Shown in pieces: positions 40,160 through 48,523 of a stretch of DNA of 64,000 nucleotides. Source of the stretch: Nocardioides sp. QY071 (lineage in GTDB: Bacteria > Actinomycetota > Actinomycetes > Propionibacteriales > Nocardioidaceae); assembly GCF_029961765.1 (NCBI RefSeq), contig NZ_CP124681.1, forward strand, positions 4,898,001 to 4,962,000, given 5' to 3'. Both the position numbers and the translations under genes were made by a program. The notes beneath the pieces are model-generated. The model had not been told where the DNA came from, ran no database searches, and was given only the letters and a program-made list of their open reading frames with translations. Position 1 is the first letter of the stretch, and the number at the start of each line of letters is the position of its first letter.

Positions 40160-40893
40160 CAGACGACGCCGCGGTCGACGACGAGGTTGGCACCGGTGAC
40201 CGACGCGGCGGCGTCGGAGGCGAGGTAGAGCAGCGCTTCGGCGACGTCGGCGGGCGGCATGAAGCCGGGGATGACCGAGGTGCTGCGGGCGACCAGGTCC
40301 CAGTTGGTGTCGGCGGGCAGCCCGGCGGCCGCGGCCTCGACCATCGGCGTCGCGATGCCGCCCGGGGACACGCAGTTGACCCGCACGCCCTTCGTGCCGA
40401 ACTCGACGGCAAGGGCCCGCATGCCGAGCAGGAGCGCGGCCTTCGAGGAGCAGTACGGCGCGTTGTAGGGCTGGCCCATCACGGCCGAGATCGAGGCGAC
40501 CGAGACGACATTGCCCTTGCTCGCGACGAGCGCGTCGGCGCAGGCCTGGGCGAGCATGATCGGCGCGAGGGCGTTGACGTCGAAGTGCTTGCGCAGCAGG
40601 TCGGCGGTGATCGCGCCGACCTCGGCGAACTTCTGGATCCCGGCGACGTTGCACAGCACGTCGAGGCCGCCGAGCTCGGCGAGGGCGTCGGCCACGAACG
40701 CGTCGCGGGCGGCGTCGTCGGACAGGTCGCAGGCCACGACACCGTCGGCGGCGACCACGTCGGTGGCGACCACGGTCGCGCCCTCGGCGCGGAACAGCCC
40801 GGCGACGACCTGCCCGAGGCCGCCGGCGGCACCCGTGACGACGACCCGGCGGCCGGTGAAGCGCTGGGGGCGGTGAGCGGGCTGGTCGGTCAT
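40156..40893 (-). CDS. Short-chain dehydrogenase/reductase (classical)
   Basis: 245 residues from the ATG at 40893, preceded by CCAGGAGGACCC. Classical SDR: VVVTGAAGGLGQVVA (TGxxxGxG), LCNVAGIQKF, catalytic YCSSKAALLLGM (Tyr-x-x-x-Lys) and VNCVSPGGIATPM. NAD-type by the short second strand followed by ATDVVAADG. It is the first gene of a two-gene unit under the KstR-like site at 40934-40947. Substrate unknown; steroid or 3-hydroxyacyl oxidation is plausible. Confidence 0.87.
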   Translation of the reverse strand: MTDQPAHRPQRFTGRRVVVTGAAGGLGQVVAGLFRAEGATVVATDVVAADGVVACDLSDDAARDAFVADALAELGGLDVLCNVAGIQKFAEVGAITADLLRKHFDVNALAPIMLAQACADALVASKGNVVSVASISAVMGQPYNAPYCSSKAALLLGMRALAVEFGTKGVRVNCVSPGGIATPMVEAAAAGLPADTNWDLVARSTSVIPGFMPPADVAEALLYLASDAAASVTGANLVVDRGVVW

Positions 40894-40933
40894 GGGTCCT
40901 CCTGGAGTTCGCGGCAGCATGCCGAGGACACCA

Positions 40934-40947
40934 TAGAACCTGTTCTA
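40934..40947. promoter_or_regulatory. KstR-type operator 2
   Basis: TAGAACCTGTTCTA fits TnnAACnnGTTnnA exactly and differs from operator 1 only at the two central bases. It lies 41 bp before the start of the SDR pair, which is in the normal place for a repressor. Confidence 0.65.
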
Positions 40948-40973
40948 GATCTGCGTACGGCAGTCGACGTCTG

Positions 40974-41007
40974 GACCCGGTCCCGTCGGTGAGGACGGGA
41001 CCGGGTC
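40974..41007. terminator. Terminator after the adhesin-sortase gene
   Basis: Perfect 14-bp arms GACCCGGTCCCGTC (40974-40987) and its complement (40994-41007) around a GGTGAG loop. It lies 14 bp beyond the stop of the 6-kb gene on the - strand. Confidence 0.8.
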
Positions 41008-41020
41008 GCGACGCGCTCCG

Positions 41021-44000
41021 CTACCCGATCGGGGTCGCGACGACGACGAGGTTCTTCGTGTAGTGGTAGCGGCCGTTGGGATAGGTGACCTTGCCGGTGC
41101 AGGTGACCAGGGTGAGCTGGTGGGGGCCCGTGGTGCTGACCGGATCGCCGGTGAAGCCCCTCGTGCGCAGCTGCGTGTAGATCCGCGCGATGCGGTACCT
41201 CTGCACCGTGCCGTCCGCGCCGCGCACGGTGATCACCTGTCCCTTGCGCGCCTTCGTCAGCTTGCCGAACGGACCCCGACGGTCGTGCCGGTCGGAGACG
41301 TGGCCGGCGATCACCGTCGCACCGATCGCCTCGCCAGGTGCGGCCGAGCTCGCCAGCCAGCCGCCCTTGGCAACGTTCTTCGGGATCACCATCGAGCTCT
41401 TGCGCACACCGACCGTCTCGAGCCTGGCCCTCATCCCGAGCGCCGGGATGGAGATCCGGGCAGCCTTGGCCCGGCGCGCGGTCGCCGGAGCGGTCCCGGA
41501 GAAGCCGGTCTCGATCCTCACCTTGTCGACATCGGCCCGGTGCACGAGCGTCGTCTCCTCGGCGAGACCACAGGCGTGGCTGGCCGCCTCGTTGCGGCGG
41601 TCGGCACCGGTGCTCACGACCCAGGTGTAGTAGCCGGGCTCGGTGACGGCGACCGAAGGCGTCCGGGTCGTGCCGTTGACGGGCGCGAAGCCGACCGTGG
41701 CGACGGCCTTGGCCGGGACGCACATGGCGGCCGACGGTTGGGACACGGGACCGTAGAGCGTGGCGGTCCCCTGCGCGTCGCCACCCACCTCGAACCCGTT
41801 CAGCGTCACCACGTCGTGCAGCTGGACGGCGTTCGGTGTGCCGTTGCTGCGAACCGACATCGCGACCTTGCGGTCCGAGGCAGCCGTCGTGATCGCCGGC
41901 GCCCCCAGGCCCCCAGTGGGGGTCGTCACCTGGTTGGAGTCGACCTCGACGGGCGCCGGGGTCACGCCACCGCGGACGGGACCGCGGAAGGTCGCGGTGG
42001 CCGTGTTGTCGATGCTTCCGCGCTTCACGTCGGCCCGAGTGACCCGGTACGTCGCCGTGAACTCCGCCTCGGCACCGGGTGCGAGGCTGGCCACGCCCGC
42101 CGGTGAGACGGTGCTGAGACCCGGCAGGGCGTCGGTCACCGTGACGTCGAAGGCGGTCGCCTTGCCGTCGTTGCGGACCTTGAACGTGTAGGTCACCACG
42201 TCGTCCACGTCGGCCTTGCCCTGCACGTGCTCGTCGAGCGTCAGCTCCGCGGACTTCACCACCGTCACGTCGGGGTGCGCCTCGACGGTGTCGACGTCGT
42301 CGACGTCGTCGCCGTTCACCGGCACGCCTCCGGGCGCCGTGCCCGCGGCGGACGCCACGTTGTGCACGACCCCGTCGTCGACGTCACCCTGGGTGACGAC
42401 GTACGGGTCGGAGGTGAAGGTCGCCGTGTCGCCGGGGGCGATCGTCGCGCTGGCGGGAGCGATGCCCGCGACCTCCGGGTCGGTGACGCTGACGCCGCTC
42501 ACCGTGACGTTGCCGGTGTTCTCGACCTCGAACGTGTAGGCGATCTCCTCGCCGGCGTCGGCCTTTCCGTTGCCGTTGGTGTCATCGAGCAGGGACTTCT
42601 TGTCCAGCGCGATCCCCGGTGCGCCCGGCACGAGGTTCGTGTCGGTCGTGTCGGGGTCCGAGGTCAGGGCGACCGCGCCGGGCGCGGTGCCCTTCGCGAC
42701 GGCGGAGTTGTGCACCGTCCCGCCGGTGTCGACATCGTCCTGGGTCACCGCGTAGGTCGCCGAGAAGACGGCGTCGTCGCCGGGTGCCAGGATCGCCACG
42801 GACGCAGGCGTGATCGCCGAGAGACCGTCCAGCGGGTCGCTCACGGTGACGCCGGTGAGGGTCACGTTGCCGGTGTTCTGCGCCGAGAACGAGTACGTGA
42901 TGACCTCGCCCTCGTCCGCCGCGCCGTTGTGGTTGGTGTCGTCGAGCACGGCGGTCTTGTCGATCGCCAGTCCCGGTGTCGGCGGAGCCACGTCGGTGTC
43001 GGTGGCGTCCGGCAGAGACGTCGCGGTCGCGCCGCCGGGCGCCGTGCCCCTGGCCACGGCGGAGTTGTGGATCGGCGCGCCACCGTCCACTTCTGCCTGG
43101 CTCACGACGTACGTCGCGGTGAACGTCGTACTAGCGCCCGGTGCCAGCGACGCCACCTGCAGCGGCGAGGTCGGCGAGAGGCCGGGGAGGGCGTCGACGA
43201 CGCTCACCGCGGCGAGGGTCACGTTGCCGGTGTTCTCGACCTCGAAGGAATAGGTGATCACGTCACCCGCGTCGGCCTTGCCGGCGACCCCCTCGTCCGT
43301 CGTGATCGCGGCCGACTTGTCGATCGCGATGCCCGGGGTGCGGGTCGCCGTGTCGGTCGACGTCGTGTCGTCCGGGGAGGTCACGTCGCCGCCCGCGGGG
43401 TCGGTGCCGCTCGCCGACGCGCGGTTGACGATCGGGCCGCCGCCGTCGACGTCGGCCTGGGTCACCGTGTAGAGGCTCGCGGTGAACACCTGGTTGGCGC
43501 CCGGCGCGATCGTCGCCGAGGCCGGGGTGATGCCGGTGACCATCGGGTCGTCCACGGTGACGCCCTCGAGGGTGACGTTGCCGTTGTTGCGGACGGTGAA
43601 GGTGTAGGCGATCTTCTCGCCCTCGTCGGCCTTGCCGTTGCCGTTGGCGTCCTGGAGATCGGCCTCCTTGTCGGTCAGCAGGCTCGGTGCCGCGGCGACC
43701 AGCGTCACGTCGGCCGAGGCCGGCGGCGAGGTGACCGGGCCGTCCGGCCCGGTTCCCTGCGCGGTGGCGGTGTTGCGGACGACGCCACCGTTGTCGACGT
43801 CGGCCTGCGTGACCGTGTACGTCGCCGTGAACTCCTGGACATCACCCGGCGCGAGCGTCGCGACGCTCGCCGGCGTCACGGCGGACAGGCCGGGCAGCTC
43901 GTCGGAGACGGACACGTCGGCGACCGCGATGTTGCCGGTGTTCTCGACGCTCACCGTGTAGGTGATGACGTCGCCCGCATCCGCCACGCCGTGGGTGCCG

Positions 44001-46996
44001 CCGTCGGTGGTGAGCACGGCCGACTTGGTCGTCGCGAGGGAGGGCATGCCCGCCTCACGCGTGACGCACACCGGGAGCGGCTCGACGGGAAGCGTCGCCG
44101 CGGAGTCCGCCGCGACGGTGTTGCACGCGACCTTGTTGGCGGGGGAACCCGGTGCCACGGCGGCGACGAGCACGACCGACGCGTTCTGGCCCGCGCCGAG
44201 ACCACCGGGGACCGTCAGCCGGATCGCCTTCTTGCCCGCGGCGCCGGCACCCCAGTCGTTCACGGTGCCGGTGGCGGTCGGGTTAACCTCCGGCCGGGCG
44301 GGGTTGGTCGAGGCGGAGAACGCCAGGTCCGCGTTGGCGGTGCTCGACTCGACGGAGTCGATGAGCAGGTCGAACTCCGAGCCGCGCGGGTCGGGGTCGG
44401 CCAGCAGGCCGGTGTCACCGACGTGCGGCATGACGTCGTAGGCGACGACGTCCTGCAACGCGGTGTTGCCGCCGTTGGTCAGGGTGATCCGGTACTTCAC
44501 ACTCGACTCCGAGGCCGGGATCTCGTGCACCTGCGAGGGGTCGGAGACCCAGGTGCAGCCGTCCGTCGCGTCCGGGTCAGGGATGCAGAGCGACTTGACG
44601 ACGGTCAGGCCGTCGGACGCCGCGACCGCGAGGTTCGGGTACGCCGTCGTCACGGCGGCGTACTCCTCGGTCGTGTTGCCGTCGCCATCGACGTCCGGGG
44701 CGTCCACGCCGAGCGCGCTGACCCGGAACTGGTCGGGTCCCGAGACGTACGCGTTGCCCGTGGCGTCCGTCCAGCTCTCGCTCTGGTCCCCCGCCCACAC
44801 GGTGGCCGAGGGGGTGGCACCGGGAACGGCTGCTGCCGTCGGCCGCGCGACCACGCTGAGCGTGGGCCAGTAGTCGTTGGTCGCCGAGCTCAGCGCCACG
44901 GGTCCCGGGTACGTCGCGACCGCGACGCTGCGCGGGACGCCGTTGAGGGTCACCGTGCGGTACTCGAAGGTGACGCCGGCGGGAGCCGTCGCCGTGTTGC
45001 CGGTGCCCGCCGCCACGAAGGCCGCCGAGCCCGGCACGACCTCCCAGTTCTCGGGGGCGATGAAGACCAGCTGGGGCTGGACCGACGTCCCGGGCCAGAC
45101 GTTCGACGTCAGGGCGCGCAGCCGGAAGGTGACCTCGGTGCCGGGGATCGGCGTCCCACCGCCTGACACGACGGGGTTGCCGGACCAGCCGGGAGCGAGC
45201 GTGGCGAGCGGCTGGGTGTACCTCACGGTCCGCGAGGGTTGCGAGGAGACCTGGCGGGTCGGCAGCGGCTGCCCCTGCAGGTTGACGTAGTCGTCGGGCG
45301 TCCCGTCCCCGTCGGCGTCCGCGGGGTAGGTCAACGAGACGTCCGCGGTGTTGGTGCGCTGCTCGCCGAGGAGCGGTACGGCACCGTCGTCGACGCGGAA
45401 GCGGTAGCCCATCTGCATGGTGGTCGCCGTGCTGTCCGTGGGGAGGATCCGGCCGGCCTCGAGTGGCGCTGTCGTCCGCGCGCTCACGAACCAGCGACCC
45501 GCGGCAGCATCGACGAAGCCATTGGTCGCGAGCTGTGAGGTACCGCTGACACCGGTGTTGTCCACCCACTCGACCGCGGCGCGCCAGGTGGACGGCGCAC
45601 CGGCGTAGGCGAAGGCCGTGATCCGGTGGACCTTGACGTGGTCGAGGTCCAGGTTCGGCTCGTCGATCACCGCGGTGGCATCGACGTTGCCCTGGTTGGA
45701 GGCCGCCACCCGCCACTCCCGCACACCGGTGTCGGTCTCGCCCGGCGCGGGCACGTTGACGGCGTAGACGCCCCCGCCGAGATCGCCGTCTCCGAAGGCA
45801 CTGGTGGCACCGCCCACGACCGTCTTCGAGGAGGTCCCGCCACCGAACGGCGTGGTGCAGGCGACCTTGTTGGTCTGGGTGCGGCTCAGCGTCTTCTGCG
45901 TGCGTGCCTGGTCGAGGTAGTTCACCGTGACGTCGAGGGTCGAGCTCACCTGCTCGTTGAAGTTGCAGCCGTCGGCATCCGCCGACGGGAAGTTCTCGCC
46001 GAGGAAGCGCACCTTGACCGTGCGCGGGCTCCAGAAGGCGTCGTCGTCGTCACCGACCAGGGAGTTGTTCGACGCCGCGCCGCCACTGTTGAACCCGCTG
46101 AGGGCCGCGATGCCGAAGCCACCGCGGGCGCCGTACGACGGGCTGGCGAGCGAGCCCTTGGTCCAGGTGACCGTGTGGTTGGCGTTGTCGACCACACCGC
46201 CGTGGCTCGCCTCGTCGATGACGGCCTGGGCCGGCACGGTGTAGACGATCCGGTAGTTGCCGGTCGCCACGTAGTCGGCCGCACCGGCCACGTTGGACCC
46301 CGGGTTGGTCTTCATGTTGCCGGGGTTGACCGCGATGGAGAAGGTCTCCTGCAGGTCGGTGTCGAAGGTGCCGTTGTTCGGCGCGAGGTTCGCCGACGGG
46401 GCGTTGGGCGTCCCGATGTGCCACGTCACCGCGGTGTCCGAGGTCTTCGGAGCGGTGGCGGTGGCCGAGCTGATCGTGGCCGACATGGGGACGTCGAAGC
46501 CGTTCGTGTAGAACGAGCCGTTGGGGACCTCCCGGTTGCGCGAGGACTGGTAGCCGTAGGTCACCGAGAACGTGCCCGACGTGCCGGCTGCGAGGTTGCC
46601 GAGGTCGACCACCTTGCCGGTCGCGTCGGTGCCGCCGATCGTGCCGCCGCCCGCGGCGGGCGCGACCCAGGACGCGTACTGGAGGATGGTCTGCCCGGCG
46701 GGGAGCAGGCCCCACGGGTCGACCGGCGGGGTCGAGAACTGCACCTGGGTGCTGTCACAGGCAGCCGTGGTGCAGGAGTACTGCACCCGGTAGGTGACCT
46801 TGTTGCCGTGCGCGCCTTCCTGGATGTCCGTGATCGTCGAGCCGTCGCTCAGGTCGACGGGTGTGACGACGATGTTGAGCACGCCGCTGCCAGCCGCCGC
46901 GGCCGAGGTCGGGAGCAGGACCCCGACACCGGAGGCGATGAGGGCGAGCACCAGCGCCACGAGCGCCGGGACGCGTGCGGCCAGGATGCGATTCAC
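41021..46996 (-). CDS. Secreted repeat adhesin with a C-terminal sortase domain
   Basis: 1,991 residues from the GTG at 46996 (GGAAGG before it); a longer frame lacks a Shine-Dalgarno. The signal peptide is about 1-38 (VALVLALIASGVGVLLPTSAAAA). The first half is beta-rich and unassigned. Six DUF11/DUF7507-type repeats of about 115-120 residues follow (each with VITYTxxVxNTGNVT and NSAVAxGT); some begin with a Ca-type loop such as DTNGNGKADAGEE. The last 145 residues are a sortase: His1899 in IAGHVSDRHD, Cys1966 in LVTCTGK and Arg1976 in GRYHYTKN. No LPxTG motif or C-terminal membrane anchor is seen. It may join itself or another stalk to the wall. Confidence 0.85.
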   Translation of the reverse strand: MNRILAARVPALVALVLALIASGVGVLLPTSAAAAGSGVLNIVVTPVDLSDGSTITDIQEGAHGNKVTYRVQYSCTTAACDSTQVQFSTPPVDPWGLLPAGQTILQYASWVAPAAGGGTIGGTDATGKVVDLGNLAAGTSGTFSVTYGYQSSRNREVPNGSFYTNGFDVPMSATISSATATAPKTSDTAVTWHIGTPNAPSANLAPNNGTFDTDLQETFSIAVNPGNMKTNPGSNVAGAADYVATGNYRIVYTVPAQAVIDEASHGGVVDNANHTVTWTKGSLASPSYGARGGFGIAALSGFNSGGAASNNSLVGDDDDAFWSPRTVKVRFLGENFPSADADGCNFNEQVSSTLDVTVNYLDQARTQKTLSRTQTNKVACTTPFGGGTSSKTVVGGATSAFGDGDLGGGVYAVNVPAPGETDTGVREWRVAASNQGNVDATAVIDEPNLDLDHVKVHRITAFAYAGAPSTWRAAVEWVDNTGVSGTSQLATNGFVDAAAGRWFVSARTTAPLEAGRILPTDSTATTMQMGYRFRVDDGAVPLLGEQRTNTADVSLTYPADADGDGTPDDYVNLQGQPLPTRQVSSQPSRTVRYTQPLATLAPGWSGNPVVSGGGTPIPGTEVTFRLRALTSNVWPGTSVQPQLVFIAPENWEVVPGSAAFVAAGTGNTATAPAGVTFEYRTVTLNGVPRSVAVATYPGPVALSSATNDYWPTLSVVARPTAAAVPGATPSATVWAGDQSESWTDATGNAYVSGPDQFRVSALGVDAPDVDGDGNTTEEYAAVTTAYPNLAVAASDGLTVVKSLCIPDPDATDGCTWVSDPSQVHEIPASESSVKYRITLTNGGNTALQDVVAYDVMPHVGDTGLLADPDPRGSEFDLLIDSVESSTANADLAFSASTNPARPEVNPTATGTVNDWGAGAAGKKAIRLTVPGGLGAGQNASVVLVAAVAPGSPANKVACNTVAADSAATLPVEPLPVCVTREAGMPSLATTKSAVLTTDGGTHGVADAGDVITYTVSVENTGNIAVADVSVSDELPGLSAVTPASVATLAPGDVQEFTATYTVTQADVDNGGVVRNTATAQGTGPDGPVTSPPASADVTLVAAAPSLLTDKEADLQDANGNGKADEGEKIAYTFTVRNNGNVTLEGVTVDDPMVTGITPASATIAPGANQVFTASLYTVTQADVDGGGPIVNRASASGTDPAGGDVTSPDDTTSTDTATRTPGIAIDKSAAITTDEGVAGKADAGDVITYSFEVENTGNVTLAAVSVVDALPGLSPTSPLQVASLAPGASTTFTATYVVSQAEVDGGAPIHNSAVARGTAPGGATATSLPDATDTDVAPPTPGLAIDKTAVLDDTNHNGAADEGEVITYSFSAQNTGNVTLTGVTVSDPLDGLSAITPASVAILAPGDDAVFSATYAVTQDDVDTGGTVHNSAVAKGTAPGAVALTSDPDTTDTNLVPGAPGIALDKKSLLDDTNGNGKADAGEEIAYTFEVENTGNVTVSGVSVTDPEVAGIAPASATIAPGDTATFTSDPYVVTQGDVDDGVVHNVASAAGTAPGGVPVNGDDVDDVDTVEAHPDVTVVKSAELTLDEHVQGKADVDDVVTYTFKVRNDGKATAFDVTVTDALPGLSTVSPAGVASLAPGAEAEFTATYRVTRADVKRGSIDNTATATFRGPVRGGVTPAPVEVDSNQVTTPTGGLGAPAITTAASDRKVAMSVRSNGTPNAVQLHDVVTLNGFEVGGDAQGTATLYGPVSQPSAAMCVPAKAVATVGFAPVNGTTRTPSVAVTEPGYYTWVVSTGADRRNEAASHACGLAEETTLVHRADVDKVRIETGFSGTAPATARRAKAARISIPALGMRARLETVGVRKSSMVIPKNVAKGGWLASSAAPGEAIGATVIAGHVSDRHDRRGPFGKLTKARKGQVITVRGADGTVQRYRIARIYTQLRTRGFTGDPVSTTGPHQLTLVTCTGKVTYPNGRYHYTKNLVVVATPIG
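41935..44050 (-). repeat. Six tandem coding repeats (about 350 bp each) in the adhesin-sortase gene
   Basis: Units begin near 44048, 43687, 43337, 42977, 42622 and 42278 on the - strand, each near a conserved AIDK or similar codon run. The period is about 345-360 bp, encoding 115-120 residues. DNA identity between units is visible but not perfect, so unit number could vary by recombination. Confidence 0.8.
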
Positions 46997-47036
46997 GGGG
47001 GGGACCTTCCGAGTGGGGGCACGAGACCGAGGACGA

Positions 47037-47140
47037 CAGGACCCCCAGGGGGACGGGGTCCTGCTCCTCGCTTCGTGAGCATCGGGGCTCACTCGGTCCG
47101 ACGTGCGCAGGATGAGGGAACCTCACCCCACGTCTCATCC
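47037..47140 (-). promoter_or_regulatory. Leader with stacked hairpins before the adhesin-sortase gene
   Basis: Three inverted repeats lie between the MFS stop and the adhesin start: CAGGACCCC 47037-47045 with GGGGTCCTG 47055-47063; GTGAGC 47075-47080 with GCTCAC 47087-47092; and GGATGAG 47110-47116 with CTCATCC at about 47134-47140. The last overlaps the MFS stop and could terminate that gene. The others may regulate the adhesin leader. No known riboswitch core is evident. Confidence 0.45.
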
Positions 47141-48430
47141 CATCGAGTCGCGCTCCGGGAGCGTCATCCGGGTCAACAGCACCAGCGCCACCGCCGCGAG
47201 AGCGCTGCCGAAGACGAAGAAGGCGAAGTAGTTGCGGGACGGGTCGACGCCGACGAGGTCCCCGCTGCCGATCGCGAGGAACGCGGGGCCCAGGGCGGGG
47301 ACGACGGTCTGCGGCAGCGTCCGGGCGATGTTGAAGTAGCCGAGCAGGCGACCGTTCGCGCCGTGCGGCAGCACGGCCAGCGCCACGGCGAGGTCGAGTG
47401 CGACGTAGGTGCCCAGGCCCGCGCCGGCGCAGAGCAGGGCCAGGACGTACGCCGGCGTCCCGGTCGCCGTGGTGAGTACCAGGTTGGCGCCGAGCAGCAG
47501 CAGGATCCCGCCGGCCATGACCGGCCGGTACCCGACTCGCCGGGCCAGTGCCCGGGCGCCGCCGATCGCCATCACCATCCCGGTCGCAGCACCGATCGCG
47601 GTCACCAGGGCGACCAGGGAAGCGGCGTCGTGCGGCTCGCGGCCCACCCGCCGGATCAGGAAGAACACGCCGTAGACGGTCAGGCAGCTGTACGCGGCTT
47701 GCGCGAACAGGCGCTGCAACCACAGCCACCAGTAGGGCGCCCCCGCTCCCGCCAGCACGGCGACGAGCCCTCGCGGACCGTCCGCGGGACGTCGTACCGG
47801 CGCGGGCTCGTGCGGGAACGGCTCGAGCGTGCGCAGGTGCCACGCGGCGACGGCGGCCACCGGGACCGCGACGATCGAGAGCAGCACGAACGACGCACGC
47901 GGCTCCCGGAGCACCGCGCCGAAGTGACCGCTCAGCAGGGCGTACCCGATCAGGCCGCCCAGCGCGATCGCACCGGTCGCCGCCGCGGCGAACCAACCCG
48001 ACACCCGGGTCCGGTCGGCCGGTGGTACGACGTCCGAGAGGGTCCCGTAGAGCGCCGCGAAGGTCGCGCTGTAGGACGCCTGGGCGCAGGCCCAGACCGC
48101 GACGAGCAAGGGCAGGTTCGGCATGAAGGTCGCGGTGACCGCGAAGGCGCAGCCGCAGACCGTGCCACCGACGATCCACCGCGTGCGGTCCCCGCCCCGC
48201 CGGACCCGGCGGTCGCTGAGCCAGCCCCACACCGGGTTGAAGGTCATCCCGGCCAGCGCCCCCGTGGTCTCCACCCAGCTCAACCGCGTCTCCGGCGCGA
48301 GGCCGGAGTCAAGCTCGCGCACGAGCAGGCTCAGGCCCACGACGAGCGGGACCACCAGGGCACCGAGGGCGCAGAGCTCGGTGACGCAGAGGGCGGCGAC
48401 ACTCGCCGGACGCAGACGCTGCACGGGCAC
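47135..48430 (-). CDS. MFS transporter (SLC45/GPH-like)
   Basis: 431 residues from the GTG at 48430, with CCAGGAG 7 nt before. Twelve hydrophobic helices; LSWVETTGALAGMTFNPVWGWLSDRRVRRGGDR is the glycoside-pentoside-hexuronide-type helix 2-3 loop, and the C-terminal half includes GYFNIARTLPQTVVPALG. The likely role is a solute symporter. It is divergent from the LuxR-type gene at 48524, which probably controls it. Confidence 0.83.
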   Translation of the reverse strand: MPVQRLRPASVAALCVTELCALGALVVPLVVGLSLLVRELDSGLAPETRLSWVETTGALAGMTFNPVWGWLSDRRVRRGGDRTRWIVGGTVCGCAFAVTATFMPNLPLLVAVWACAQASYSATFAALYGTLSDVVPPADRTRVSGWFAAAATGAIALGGLIGYALLSGHFGAVLREPRASFVLLSIVAVPVAAVAAWHLRTLEPFPHEPAPVRRPADGPRGLVAVLAGAGAPYWWLWLQRLFAQAAYSCLTVYGVFFLIRRVGREPHDAASLVALVTAIGAATGMVMAIGGARALARRVGYRPVMAGGILLLLGANLVLTTATGTPAYVLALLCAGAGLGTYVALDLAVALAVLPHGANGRLLGYFNIARTLPQTVVPALGPAFLAIGSGDLVGVDPSRNYFAFFVFGSALAAVALVLLTRMTLPERDSMG

Positions 48431-48523
48431 GACAGGACTCCTGGGAGAGAGGGGGCAGCGGCACGTTAGCCTTGTCGGCGTCTGGGGCGGCACCGGTCCC
48501 GGCTGCCCCCACGACGGCTCGGA

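Noticed and set aside
42227..45166. Long + strand open frame opposite the adhesin-sortase gene
   Set aside because: It is rich in Arg/Gly/Val from GC bias, lacks any domain or Shine-Dalgarno, and the real protein on the other strand has clear repeats and a sortase domain.
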